Shown here piece by piece: positions 25,301 to 36,451 of a DNA stretch of 64,000 nucleotides. Every line of letters begins with the position of its first letter. The stretch's first letter is position 1. This stretch comes from Myrica gale (taxonomy: Eukaryota > Streptophyta > Magnoliopsida > Fagales > Myricaceae), in contig OZ005612.1 of NCBI GenBank assembly GCA_963930655.1, positions 5,585,001 to 5,649,000 on the forward strand, in the 5' to 3' direction. The position numbers and the translations under genes are program-made. The notes below the pieces were generated by a model that saw only the letters and a list, made by a program, of their open reading frames with translations, did not search any database and was not told the DNA's origin.

Positions 25301-25613
25301 AGCCAGATTCTAGTGATTCTGTCATTTTGTAAGTAATCTCCCGCCAGATTTAATGAGCAAGTTATTCTATAGTGGTACCAAACAGGACTTTCTGTTCTTG
25401 TAGTTGTGCACTATGTTGTTCCTACTTTGCATACTTGCCAGAACCTGTGAATTTGTGCACTATCTTTTTTTTCTTTTTTTTGGCTACAGATAAAGTTCAG
25501 TGAATTTGTTGCTAGACACATCGGGGAGAAGGAAGGTGTCATATTGGAAGCTGGTATGTTTTCTCATTCTGCCAAGGGCGAGGAATTATCTTTTTAGTTT
25601 TGTTTTCCTTAAT

Positions 25614-25735
25614 TGGATATTGGATATTGGATATTGGATTAGATTATGTTTTTTCATATATATCATCTTGGATGTTGGATTAAATTCTAATTATTGGATA
25701 TTGGATATTGGATTAAATTCTAATTATATTGCATA
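25614..25735 (+). repeat. TTGGATA heptamer array
   Basis: Repeats of TTGGATA/TTGGATT occur in two clusters (about 25614-25641 and 25697-25712) with a linking duplication containing TAAATTCTAATTAT. It sits in the presumed leader of the transposase gene. Confidence 0.8.
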
Positions 25736-25786
25736 GAATATGATAGTGACAATCTAATTTTTTACATTTCAGTTACTGAATTCTAG

Positions 25787-27916
25787 ATGGACGGTCCTAC
25801 ATCTAAAGGGGATAATCCCACCCCCCAGATAAAAGAGGACGAGGCACCATCTCCTATGAACTCAAACCCATCAAATGTTAACAATACTCCAACTCAAACC
25901 CAGTCCCAGCCTACTATTCGACCTTTTTCTAAAAGGAAGGCTAGTAGAGACCCGTCCCAAGTGTGGGACCATTTTACCAAACTGGCTGCTTGTGATTCTA
26001 GTGACCCGAAAGCCACATGTAACTATTGTTCGAAGGAGTACTTTTGTCACTCTAAGAAAAATGGGACATCATCAATGATACAACATTTAGAGAGTTGCAA
26101 GAAGTATCCCTATAGGAGACCAGCGGATAAGAATCAGACTACTTTGTGTTTTGACAAGAAAGGGGAAGGGTCTGATGGTGGTGCAATTAATAAAATGGGG
26201 TTTCACAAGTATGATCCTGAAGGTATTCGGATGGCAATTGCTGAAATGGTTATTTGTGATGAATTGCCTTTTAGATTTGTGGAGTCGATTAAGTTTAGAA
26301 AAGTTTGTTCGAAAATGGAACCCAAGTTTAATGTGCCTTCCCGTGTTACTGTGGCTAGGGATTGTATGAAGCTTTATGATGTGGAAAAAGGAAAGTTGAA
26401 ATCTTTTTTTAAGTCAACTGCTAGTAGAGTTTGTCTCACAACTGACACTTGGAGCTCAGTGCAAAATTTAAATTACATGTGTTTGACAGCACATTTCATT
26501 GATTCTGAATGGAGGTTGCACAAAAGAATCATAAACTTTTGTTTAATTCCTAATCATCGGGGGGATACAATTGGGAAGCATATAGAGACTTGTTTACATG
26601 ATTGGGGAATAGATAGAGTTTTCACCATCACAGTTGATAATGCCTCCTCAAATGATGTTGCTATTGATTACCTAAAGAGGCACATGAAGGGCAATGTCAT
26701 GGATGGTGATTACCTTCATATGAGATGTTGTGCCCACATCCTAAACCTTATTGTCACTGAGGGGTTAAAAGAAAGTGATGAATCAATTCTCAAGGTTCGC
26801 AATGCAGTGAGATATGTGAGGTCATCTCCTTCTAGATTGAAAATATTCAATGTTTGTGCACAAAAGGAAAAGATTGAGAGTAAAAGGGGATTGTGTCTTG
26901 ATGTTTCTACCAGATGGAACTCAACTTATCTTATGTTGGACTCAGCTCAAATATATCAAAAGGCATTTGAACGCTTGGAGGATGATGATGAGCACTTTCT
27001 TCGTTACTTTGGTGAAGCTAGTGAGGGGAGAAGGATTTTGGGGCCTCCTGGATGTGGTGATTGGGATAGAATTCGAGTAATTACAAAGTTTTTGAAAATT
27101 TTTTATGAAGCTACATTGAGATTTTCTGGATCTTTGCATGTAACTTCTAATGCATATTTTCAAGAGCTTTGTATGATTCAAAAACAATTATCAAGGATGT
27201 GTGATAGTGGTGATGTTCTTTTAAGTGCCATGGCAATTGGTATGAAACGGAAGTATGAAAAATATTGGGGAAGGTCTGAGAAGTTTAATTTATTTTTATT
27301 CATTGCTGTTGTGATTGATCCACGGTGCAAAATGTTTGCTTTGGAATTGTGGTTCAAACAAATATATGAACATGAGGCTGAATTGATGTTAGAAAGTGTA
27401 AGACGTGTCTTACATCGATTGTATACGGAGTATTCAGCTCGGTTTGGGTCTTCAAGCGAGGTTCAACCATGCAAGGACTCTTTTACTCCACATGGGGGTG
27501 ATGAGAAAGATGTAGACGACTCTGAATCCTTTTGGGGCATTATGGATGAATTTGAATCAAAAACAGATGTGGGTAACAAATCTGAAATTGAACAATACTT
27601 ATCAGATGGTCGGGAGGCACGAACTGTGGATTTTGATGTTTTAAATTGGTGGAAGATGAATGCCTCTAAATATCCTATCCTTGGTCATATTGCACATGAC
27701 GTGATGGCTATGCCTATTTCTACCGTTTCTTCTGAATCTGCATTTAGCACCGGTGGACGTGTGCTTGATCCCTTTCGGAGTTCTTTGAGTCCAAAAACTG
27801 TTGAGGCATTAATTTGCACGCAAAATTGGTTAAGAGAAGAACCCAGTTTTGACATTCAACAATCATTGGACAGCATTGAAAACTTTGAGGTTGAAGAAGG
27901 TAATTTACTAATTTAG
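25787..27916 (+). CDS. hAT transposase (zf-BED, RICESLEEPER/DAYSLEEPER type)
   Basis: A 709-residue uninterrupted ORF from an ATG. A BED zinc finger is at about residues 57-105 (VWDHFTKLA, CNYCSKEYFC...QHLESC). The RNase-H-like catalytic core follows, with the first aspartate in TTDTWSS (D220) and the second in TVDNASSND (D284). Next come CCAHILNLIV and DVSTRWNSTYLML, and a hAT C-terminal dimerisation domain (about 610-690) with WWKMNASKYPILGHIAHDVM and STVSSESAFSTGGR. Length and domain order match active plant hAT transposases. It would cut and paste elements with matching ends, starting with its host element. A GT donor at 27900 and a CAG acceptor at about 27993 would give an alternative acidic tail (EEEGESGGA). 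Domesticated DAYSLEEPER-like genes are related, but the surrounding inverted repeats and target duplication argue for a real transposon. Confidence 0.95.
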   Translation: MDGPTSKGDNPTPQIKEDEAPSPMNSNPSNVNNTPTQTQSQPTIRPFSKRKASRDPSQVWDHFTKLAACDSSDPKATCNYCSKEYFCHSKKNGTSSMIQHLESCKKYPYRRPADKNQTTLCFDKKGEGSDGGAINKMGFHKYDPEGIRMAIAEMVICDELPFRFVESIKFRKVCSKMEPKFNVPSRVTVARDCMKLYDVEKGKLKSFFKSTASRVCLTTDTWSSVQNLNYMCLTAHFIDSEWRLHKRIINFCLIPNHRGDTIGKHIETCLHDWGIDRVFTITVDNASSNDVAIDYLKRHMKGNVMDGDYLHMRCCAHILNLIVTEGLKESDESILKVRNAVRYVRSSPSRLKIFNVCAQKEKIESKRGLCLDVSTRWNSTYLMLDSAQIYQKAFERLEDDDEHFLRYFGEASEGRRILGPPGCGDWDRIRVITKFLKIFYEATLRFSGSLHVTSNAYFQELCMIQKQLSRMCDSGDVLLSAMAIGMKRKYEKYWGRSEKFNLFLFIAVVIDPRCKMFALELWFKQIYEHEAELMLESVRRVLHRLYTEYSARFGSSSEVQPCKDSFTPHGGDEKDVDDSESFWGIMDEFESKTDVGNKSEIEQYLSDGREARTVDFDVLNWWKMNASKYPILGHIAHDVMAMPISTVSSESAFSTGGRVLDPFRSSLSPKTVEALICTQNWLREEPSFDIQQSLDSIENFEVEEGNLLI

Positions 27917-28386
27917 TAGTTATTTTAGATTTCTCTTTACTGAAAATCTTTACTATTTAGTATTTACACAATATGTTATTTTTGGTTTTCAGAAGGTGAA
28001 AGTGGAGGAGCTTGAGGAGCTTGAGGAGCTTTTGGAGACTTGATGAATTTATTTTATTTTGGAATGTATTTATCTTAGTCTAGTTTATTTTAATTTGGAC
28101 TGTATTAAATTATCTTAGTATAACTTATTTTATTTTGGACTGTATTATGTTGATAATTGAAGGTATTGGTGTTCTTTTTGATAATTTTAGAACAATGAAA
28201 ATTGCCCAAAATTATTTATAAAAAAAATAGAAAATGGCCCAAAACATTGGGCCTTATCTTAAAAAGGCCCATGAGGCCCAACCGAATGAACCGGCCGAAC
28301 CGACCGAATGAAAAATTCATTCGGTGTGTTCGGCCAGTCTGTATAACATGTCGGCGTCGGTTGTCCATAAGTGACAACCGACCATT

Positions 28387-28430
28387 GTCGGTTCGATAGT
28401 GGAATGTGCACATTCCACTATCGAACCGAC
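28387..28430. repeat. 44-bp perfect palindrome near the right end of the hAT
   Basis: Reading outward from the centre TGTG|CACA (28408/28409), both sides complement without mismatch to GTCGGTTCG... and ...CGAACCGAC. It ends 15 bp before the element's right terminus. Confidence 0.95.
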
Positions 28431-28453
28431 CGATGTTCAGGCCTAGTACTGCA

Positions 28454-29197
28454 TCCCCATCCGCAAAGCTAGATCTCCATTCTCCCCTCTCCTTTTCCCG
28501 AAATCCCTAACTCTCCAGAACAAGAACAAGCCCGGCCCCCAAGCCCTAATCCCCCGAAATCCATTTACCTCAGAGCCCTCGGAGCATCAAAATTTGATAT
28601 ATTTTTATTCTTATTCTTGCAGGATGAAAAGGGATTTTGTGCTACTCTCTTAGACAGTGGTTTGGGGTCAATTCTCTTGTATGTTGCTGTCACTGCAACC
28701 AATTTTAGATTTTGTGACGAATTTAAGCTTTACTGAGACGTATGTTTTGGGCGGATACGATGGATTTAAGCGTAATTCTCATATACTTTTTGTTATTGTT
28801 TTTTTTTCTTTTTTGTTTATATTGATAAAGGGTAGAGAAGATCGGCAAATTATTGAGCCTGATCGGTTAGCACCTAGAAGAGGCATATGGAACAAGTATC
28901 CCAATGCACGCCTCTTGAGCAAAGAGGAAATGCCTTAGGATGAAAAGTAAATCAACCCGCAGACACAGCGGGCCCGCCAATTTCCCCATTGCCGGGCTTT
29001 AAACCCAGCTTAGAGCGAAGAGGCCACTTAACATGCGGCCAGGAATGAGGAAGAAGCACGCTCTGAACGGCCCGCTCACATACTGGGCTTTTTGGTTCGG
29101 TGGACCACATGCTCCTTTCGGCGCTATCATATGTCAATGCTGATGTGGCCTAAATTATTTAGGTGCCAAACTGTGGGGTTTGATTTGTAAAAGTTTC
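28454..29197 (+). other. Unrecognised gene-like sequence at the hAT insertion site
   Basis: The flank has features of a plant 5' region: two CCCTAA telo-box words (near 28505 and 28543), pyrimidine-rich text, and a splice-acceptor-like TTCTTATTCTTGCAG ending at 28621. Further on, 28832-28938 could be a last exon reading GREDRQIIEPDRLAPRRG and ending KEEMP-stop. I do not recognise the protein. If this is a real gene, the hAT lies in its promoter or leader. Confidence 0.35.
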
Positions 29198-29208
29198 GCC
29201 TCCTAAAT

Positions 29209-30145
29209 TTTTTTTTGTTGAAACAATTAGGTTTATATATTGAAAACAAAAACACACAAACAAAAATTACAAACTAGAAAAACAATGAAAAGAACACAAA
29301 GGGGCTTTACAAGCGGCGAGTTGAAGGGCCAACAATAAAGTGGCTACTAAAGGGGACACAAGATCCTCAGTGGTGACAAGCACAAAGTCTGAAGCGAGAG
29401 GATTCGAGGGTCGTAGGAGACACAGGAAACCCATGGAAGAAACAAACCAGTCGCTGAAGGCCCGACGACGAAGTCGAAGGACAGGCGCCCTTATAGAACT
29501 AATCATGCAATCCCAACTGTAATTACAAACAGTGGAAAAATATATAAGTAAAACTAAACAAGCCCTAAACATAGAGGCTGGCTCAAACGGGCAAAAGCGT
29601 AGCATAAGCCCCGGGGAAGACCGAGAAGTCTCTGGCCAGATCGGCAGCGTGTGTGGGTGGTCGGGGCAGATCCACGGCAGGAAGATAGACCAAAAGCAAC
29701 ACAATCCAGACCGAGGAAGCAAAACGGGGGGCGAGGGGCGCCGTACGTGTCCCTAAAGGGAACGACGCTTGAGATCCACGCGCGCCGCGTGGCAAGCGTG
29801 AATGAACACGCGTCGTCTCTGGAGCACCGGCGGGGAGTGGAGGCTTAGATCACGGCAAACCAAGTCCAACCATGTGGTGCGTGTGGGGGGAACGGAGCAG
29901 AAGCCACTGAACGACGAGAGAAAACCACTTGCAAAGAAAAAGAAACAAACAAAAAAACCAACCAGCACAACCACCGAGGCGAACCAGAGAGGAGGCATAC
30001 GGAAGAGGAAGAAAGGGGAAAGGGAAGGGAAAAGGAGGAGGGGGTGAGGGAGCCGAAGCGCCCTCCTCCTCCTGACCAGCGGCGATTTTTAAGAAACAGA
30101 GAGAAAAAAAAACTAGAGAGAGAATGGCCCAATCGGCCAAAAAAA
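29209..30145 (-). mobile_element. LINE-like retroposon, internally deleted or non-autonomous
   Basis: On the minus strand it starts with a pyrimidine-rich leader (near 30130) and ends in a short A-run (29209-29217 as T on the plus strand) preceded by AATATATAAACCTAATTG. The 11-bp sequence GCCTCCTAAAT flanks it on both sides (29198-29208 and 30146-30156), the mark of target-primed insertion. Minus-strand frames (29267-29722 and others) show no endonuclease or reverse transcriptase, so at 937 bp it is a deleted LINE or a LINE-mobilised transcript. Confidence 0.75.
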
Positions 30146-30156
30146 GCCTCCTAAAT

Positions 30157-31331
30157 ATTAACAGAATAAAATAATTACAATATAATCTCTCTCTTATCAA
30201 ATCATTATTTTTCACTCTAAAAAAATATTAAAACAAATTCATTCAAATCATATCTATCATTTTTTTTAACAATTCTAATACTTTGACACTCACACATAAC
30301 CTCATCTTCAAAGCCATCTCGGCTTTGCTGGCACTTGACAAAAGCTTTGATAGAAAAAATGAAACAAAAAAACTAACAATGCACTTGTAGATTTTGTCAA
30401 AACCTTAAAAAGCCTCGGACGCTTTTCGTCACAATTGAAGATTCAAATAGCTTTTTGCCAGAGACAACCTAAAATGTTAAGCCATATCTGAGTGACACCG
30501 CGGAAAATAGACCAGACGCAGGCCTGCGGCGCCGCTCATCTAGACAGCTGAACCCATGTCCTACGGTTGATGATAACCAATCACCACTACAGAACTAAAA
30601 AGAACTCCCATGGAGCTTATTAAAATGTCCGAGATCTATCACATCAGATTATTTTTTTAAAATACCGAAAGAAATTACATATATATAACCTGAAGGACTG
30701 AACTGATTGGTTTGAATTTATACGGTATCGGGTGCCCTAATATGGAATGATAAGGCTGTTTGAACTTCATTAATGCACAGTACGGGTCAAGATCCAATTA
30801 AAAAAAAAACTGGGAAAGGGATAGGTTTGAATTGAAAAATAAAGAGTTTGTCTGCACGTAGATCTAGAAATTATATATCTCGGTTTTCTTTTTCGAATAA
30901 TTTATGTCTTGTAAATTAATTTTTTTTTTTAATTTTAGGAATGATATGGATTTTGGTTTAATATTTCTTTAGGTCCTTGTGCTATGATCATTCTCAATTT
31001 AGTCCTTAAAGAATTAAACTAGCTTTTTGCAACAATTAAGCAATTCCTGTTAAAGTATTTAAAATTTGTCTATATCATTTACAACTTCAGGTTTTATTTT
31101 ATTTTTAATAATCCCCCACATCTCAGTTAAATCCAAAATCATCTATTGCTATCTTCTTACTGCTCATCAAACGCGGCTATTGATATCTTCTATCCTTGAT
31201 TCAAGAAATGGTGTGATGATTATTTCTATACCTTCCAAGTGGAGAGATTTTCAGTCCTCATTTTGGTACATTTAGGGCTATTGGGATTCAATAAGACATT
31301 AACGTGTCAAAAGAGGAAGATTTTAGAGGAA
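30157..31331. other. Intergenic, no gene recognised
   Basis: AT-rich spacer with A- and T-runs. Nothing supportable is present. Confidence 0.55.
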
Positions 31332-31626
31332 GAGTAACTTTTAGCCCTTAAACTATCAATCAAATTACAAATATGACCTCATACTACAAATCTTGACAAA
31401 TTTAGTCTACAAATTACCAAATTTTATCAATTTGCGCACTGAATTAAAATCTGATGGTCAAAATCGTTAGATTTGAGCCACGTGGTACGATTTTGACCGT
31501 CAGATTTTAGTTCATGGCACAATTTGATAAAATTTGGTAATTCATAGGCTTTATGTGTCAAAATTAGTAGTTTGAGACACTATTTGTAATTTGCTTGATA
31601 GTTTAAAGCTTCAAAGTGACTTTACC
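31332..31626. mobile_element. Fold-back MITE, about 295 bp
   Basis: The left arm (AGTAACTTTTAGCCCTTAAA...) and right arm (...TTTAAAGCTTCAAAGTGACTT) are imperfect inverted repeats along the whole length. Inner arms such as ATCTGATGGTCAAAATCGT and ACGATTTTGACCGTCAGAT meet around CCACGTGG at about 31480. Non-coding. Confidence 0.8.
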
Positions 31627-31879
31627 CCAAGATTTTATTTGGTCCTTACTTATTGTTAATTTATATTAGAAATTTGTTACTTTTTAGATTACTTATAGAG
31701 ATTCTTGTGTTTATTGTAAAATATTATTAATCAATGATAAAATATATTTTTGCTTTACTATCCTTGTTTTTTAAGTTTTTATATCCAATGAATTATGATT
31801 ATTAAAATAAATTTATATTACCGATTAAAAAAGCATGTGTAGGAAAATATAGAAAAAAATTAATGGCGTTTTAAAAAAC

Positions 31880-32240
31880 TGGCACATACAAAAGAAATTG
31901 AGCTGACCTATAGCAGCGTATTTAAAAACGCTGCTAAAGACCTATAGCTTATGAACACTACTAAATACCTGTAGCTCCATTTCTTGAGACACTGCGAAAA
32001 AAACTACAATTGCGATTCGAGTTTATAGCAGCAGTCGCAATAGATCCAGTCTTCACCAGCGATCGCGCAAACCGCTGTTATAGACCTATTAAGATAAAGC
32101 TATAGCAACGGTCGCAACCGCTGCTAAAATTATAGCAGTGATTTTTTGACCTTTAACAGCGATTAGAGACTATAGCAGCAATTTTTTTTATCTTTAACAG
32201 CGATCAGAGGCCGCTGTTAAAGATCATTTTTATTGTAGTG
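31880..32240. mobile_element. CACTA element fragment (one end only)
   Basis: It ends TTTTTATTGTAGTG (32227-32240), a CACTA terminus. It is preceded by many copies of TATAGCAGCG/CCGCTGCTA-type words in both orientations, as in CACTA subterminal arrays. No matching CACTACAA end was found to the left, so it is truncated. Confidence 0.7.
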
Positions 32241-32526
32241 TATCTCCCGTATTATCTTTGCAATACCGGGAAAAGAAGAATGATGGTGATGAGTATATAT
32301 TTTTTAGTGCACTGATCTTTTTGGTAGGAATTAAATAAGTATTCTTTCTTTTTGGGCAGATTAAATAAGTAATCCGTTTCATAGGAATTAAATAACTATT
32401 CAATCCGGAGGGGATTAGGCTTTAGTAGGCTTTTTTTTGGGAGTGCCACCTTAATTAACCCGATAAAATAAGTCTATACAATTTTGCCTATTTTCCAAAT
32501 TTTTCGAGAAGAAAAGCTTATATTAT
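32241..32526. other. Short spacer
   Basis: AT-rich, no feature recognised beyond a partial repeat of AATTAAATAAGTATTC-type words (about 32330-32400). Confidence 0.5.
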
Positions 32527-33992
32527 TGTCACGCCCCAAAAATTAACATTAAAATTTTCATTAAAAAAAACTTTGAGACATCATCTCCTTTATTCTAAAT
32601 AAAAACATCATCAAAACTTCAATGCTTTAAAACATAAACTTGTATAAATTTTCAAACAATACTACTCTCGCCCGCATGCTACTTAATTCTGATCCTTGAC
32701 ACGTTCTTCAAAATCTCTGAAAGTGGGGAAAATAATAACGGAGTGAGTTCGACAACTCAGTAAGCAGAGAATAAAAATATATATTCTTTTATTTGAAAAT
32801 AATACTCAATTCAGTGACCAGAAATACATAAAATAAAATAGTTTTTTAGAAAATCCCCTATGGCATCAACGTAAGCCACATTGACCCCTGTGGCAGGGTT
32901 GTGCAACGACTTAACCAGCGGCCAAACAGAATTAAGCCAACAGTAAGTGGAGTTTGCCCTACTAAGACTTAGGCACGTACGCTAAGTGTGCACTAGGGAG
33001 AAACTCACACAAAAACCAATCCGAATAATGGGTGTACCAGTAATCAGTAATGAGTTGGTACCAACAGTAGCAGTAATCAGTAATCAGTAACAGAACATCG
33101 CCTCGGGGTTTGAAAACAGTATAATTTATAATAGCAGAATTCAGATTTCAAAATCAGAAATGATGTTCAGCAGAATACAAAATCTTTGATAAATAATTCA
33201 GAATAATCATATAAACAATCTCAGTATGTCTTATAAAATTCCACATTTGGTTTCAGAATAACATAAACTTGCAATAAAATATTTTCCGCAAAATCGTTTA
33301 TGAAAACGAGTTCATAATTTTTGAAGAAAACAATATAGTAGCTCCGCTTACCTGACTTGCTTCGATAATCGAACCGCCCTAAAATCCACGTATTGCAGCG
33401 ACCCAAAAGAACCGAAGAAAATCGAGAATCTCAACAATGGCCGAAATTGACCTAGAGAAAGAGAGAGATCTCAAAAATGATAGAGAATTCACGTTTGAGA
33501 GGTGTGAATAATCTATGAGCGGAATGTTCCTTTTATAGGCCGAATCAATGTGTAACAACTCCAAATCGTTGCCCTTTCGAAATCCTTCATTAACCACCAT
33601 AAATCGCTTGATTTATTGAGAAAACGTCAAGATCCACACAATGGAGTTGAAAGGCCACGAAAATCAGTCGAAAAGGTGCTAAAACGGATGAGAAATCGAA
33701 GAGAGAGAGAGGAAATTGATGAGAGAGAAACTGAAGGGTTGAAAACGGTGGCTAGGGCATAAGAATCGAGATTCTAAAATTTGGGGAAGAAGAAGATCAA
33801 AACACACCGTTTTCCTTAAAAATCCAAATCGAGTAAAACGTGTTTAAGTAAAATAAAACTTCACAATATAAAGAAAAAGCAAAGGTGCCTCAGTGGTCAA
33901 GCTGCGCGCCTCTCTCCTCTCCTAAGTGCCCCAGTTTGAATCTCCACCTTGCAAAAGAAATCTTTTCTTTTTTTTAAAGACCGGTCCTCACA
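32527..33992 (-). repeat. Solo LTR, 1,466 bp
   Basis: TGTCACGCCCC starts it, GGTCCTCACA ends it (TG...CA), and the 5-bp sequence ATTAT flanks it exactly on both sides (32522-32526 and 33993-33997). No internal retroelement region is attached, so it is a solo LTR left by LTR-LTR recombination. Orientation is inferred as minus: the reverse strand starts TGTGAGGACC, ends GGGGCGTGACA and has CCTATAAAAGG near 33540 as a TATA box. The superfamily is not determined. Confidence 0.82.
33884..33949 (+). repeat. tRNA-like segment inside the solo LTR
   Basis: GGTGCCTCAGTGGTCAAGC followed about 45 bases later by GTTTGAATCTCCACC resembles the A- and B-box regions of a tRNA-derived SINE head. It has no clear duplication of its own and could be an old SINE fragment or chance similarity. 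Confidence 0.35.
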
Positions 33993-33997
33993 ATTAT

Positions 33998-35193
33998 ATT
34001 ATACATATAATATTTGTATTATATTTTTCCGAAATCTTCAAAGGTACCAAGATACCATTCGCATCATGATATTTCAAAATTTTAAATGGGTCTCGACGAT
34101 AATTTTCCTCCTAAAGTATTTCCTATAAAATATTAATGTGTCAATACAATATGAATTAGGTGGGACCTCTGATTTGATTTGGCGGCATATATGAACTAAT
34201 TCAAGATGTGAGATTTTTACTTATACTTATAAATTGACCGACCATCTTTTTCACAATCGATATAGGACTAACCCCAACACAATTTACCATACCTTACATT
34301 TATTTTCTTTAATTATTTTTTATTGTTTTTTCCAATACTCTCATGGATCTCCTTCTCCGAGTATATATATTAACAAAAAGAAACATACAAAACAGAAAAA
34401 AAAATGGTGGATCTCACGTTGGTGTATAGACGAAATTTGTTTTTCCTATCAGATCATACAATATTATGCAGCACTTAATTGTTGAAGACAAGCATGCGGA
34501 GGTAACGGGTGAAAGTTAATTTTTTTACCCATCCACGCTTGATAGAAACCTAATTATTCAATGGTGGCCATGTCTCCCAACTCGGGAAAGGTGAGTTTCA
34601 AATATAGATATGCTGCGGGAAAAATAATAATAAAGAGTATGGGCTAGTTATGTATGCTCCAAATTCTATATTAAAAAATAATAAAGGCCGCAACAGAAAT
34701 ACAATTTTGTTTGGTAATTTATGAATATTGGAAAAGCATGCAATACTTGGGGGCAGATATTAGCTGTACAAAGTGGTATAATATGGTGTAAGACAAACTT
34801 GGGCAGATTCAGGCCTAGATGATCAAAATGGTTACTTAAAGAATATTATCTTTCGTCTTGGATTACCTGGACTCATGCTCATACTGGGGTGCACGATTGA
34901 CTTAAAAAGGAAGAAAAAAGGCCTAGAAAGAATAAAATGGAAAAGAAGAAGCTCAAAAAAGAAATGAAAATTTTTTTGGGTGCACGTTCAACTAAAAAAA
35001 CAGGAGAAACAGCATTGAAAAAAACTAAAAAAGGAACAACAAAATTAAATGACGGAGATCAGGAACAAGAAATTAATAAATTTTACCAAGGAACGACAAA
35101 CGTTCAAGCAGGCTATGTGCATGCATCGATCCATGACTCGTTCCTAGAAGATCATAAGCTGATACGGTTTTGAAATATTCAATTGCATGAATA
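33998..35193. other. Intergenic, no gene recognised
   Basis: AT-rich. The lysine-rich frame at 34937-35173 is low-complexity and not credible as a gene. Confidence 0.5.
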
Positions 35194-35201
35194 CCCACCC
35201 A

Positions 35202-36451
35202 CATAGGCGGAGGGAGGGGGGGGGGGCGCCCCGGTTGGCTCCCCCAAAAAACAAATTTTACACGTAATTTTTTATTTTTAAGGCCTGCCCCCCATAAGCC
35301 CAATGAAATTCAGCCCGTCCCCCTTGCTTGCCCAAATATCTCAGCCCGCCCCCCTTAAGCCCAAGCAGCCCAGCCCCTTTGATCCCCTCATCCGGTCATT
35401 CCTCTCCTCTCTACTCTCATCCCTTTGATCTCCTCTCCTTTCTACGCGTCTCCGTCTTTTTCTCCCAGCTACTCCCTCTCCTATTAGCTCCTCCACGCCG
35501 GACTGCCCATTGGCCATCGCAGAGCAGCACCTGACAACCCCACCATAGACTGCAGCATCCTCCAGACCTCCGGTGCTCTGTGCTAGTCCAGCCTCCAGGT
35601 TATACATCAATGATATGAAATTTCTCTTTCTTGCTCATTCATTTTCTTTTGGTTATTTTCTTATCTCCATGAGATTTTTCATTTATTTCAGACACATTCT
35701 GCAGCTCCTTCAAATAAATTTTCTGATTGATGCGAATTAGAAACGTTCAAATTATCCTAGATCTCTATGAGTAGATACTGTGTTTTTTGGTCAACTATTG
35801 GCTAGTTTGCTTGGTTTCATTGAGTGGTTGCAATTTTTTTGCTGGTCCTTTCTATTACTTTCTTTGCTTGTCAATGCCACCGGACAATGCTTGTCAATAC
35901 TTTGAATAACTCGGAATTCCTTGTCAATGCCACTGCCGTCTGCGGGCTTGGTTTGGGTTAGATGAGTTTCCGCAGCTTAAGAACTAGTTCAGATTTGGTA
36001 CTTCTGGAATGTGAGGACTAGTTTCATGGTTTGGGGTTTGTTGGAGTACGCCCCTGAGCTTTTGTGTTTCAGTGCTTGTATGGTTGTTGTTCAATTTGGT
36101 AAAAATTGTAAGAATTTCTTTTCCACTGCTGGTAACTAAAAAACGAATTTTTCCGAGAGTATGAAATACGTTTCTGTAGAGGCAGAGCGGTAGAGCCACT
36201 ATGGTGGTGGTTGTAATACAAAGACAAATACCTTTTTTTGGGGTAGAATCAAGATAGTGGTTCTTCCTATAATTCCTTTATTTGATTAATTCATTATTAT
36301 TAGTATTGTTGTAAATGAGGTTTGTGCAGTGTTATAGTATTAGTATTTTGGAGATGATAGGCTTTGGTGAATTTGCTTCTAAAAAAAAAATTTTGATCAT
36401 TTTTTCTTAGAAGTTTGCCCCCCATTAAATGCATTCCTGGCTCCGCCACTG
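35202..36451. mobile_element. Tip100-like hAT element, non-autonomous, 1,250 bp
   Basis: It starts CATAGGCGGAG and ends CTCCGCCACTG, an imperfect 11-bp inverted repeat of the Tip100 type (CAGGGGCGGAG). CCCACCCA flanks it exactly on both sides (35194-35201 and 36452-36459), an 8-bp hAT duplication. No transposase domain is readable. C-rich blocks near both ends (GCCCCCC) match those of the older element at 7356-8866. Confidence 0.85.

Larger units (their letters stand above)
23518..28445 (+). mobile_element. Complete autonomous-type hAT transposon with captured VDAC exons
   Basis: The element opens TAGGCCTGAACAT and closes ATGTTCAGGCCTA, a perfect 13-bp terminal inverted repeat. The 8-bp sequence GTACTGCA flanks it on both sides (23510-23517 and 28446-28453), exactly as expected for hAT insertion. 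At 4,928 bp it contains subterminal CCGACC/GGTCGG repeats, a 19-bp-stem hairpin on the left, a 44-bp perfect palindrome on the right, a fragment of a plant VDAC gene and one uninterrupted transposase ORF. The perfect target duplication and open transposase point to recent insertion and possible activity; activity itself is inferred. Confidence 0.95.

Noticed and set aside
29267..30215. Several overlapping ORFs on both strands
   Set aside because: They fall in a retroposon with its own duplication and show no domain in any frame.
33060..33100. CAGTAATCAGTAAT repeats as a CRISPR-like or satellite array
   Set aside because: Only a few imperfect short units inside the solo LTR; no regular spacers, and CRISPR is not expected in a plant nucleus.
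34937..35173. Lysine-rich 78-codon ORF as a small basic protein gene
   Set aside because: The first part is A-rich low-complexity sequence and no promoter, splice or family support is seen.
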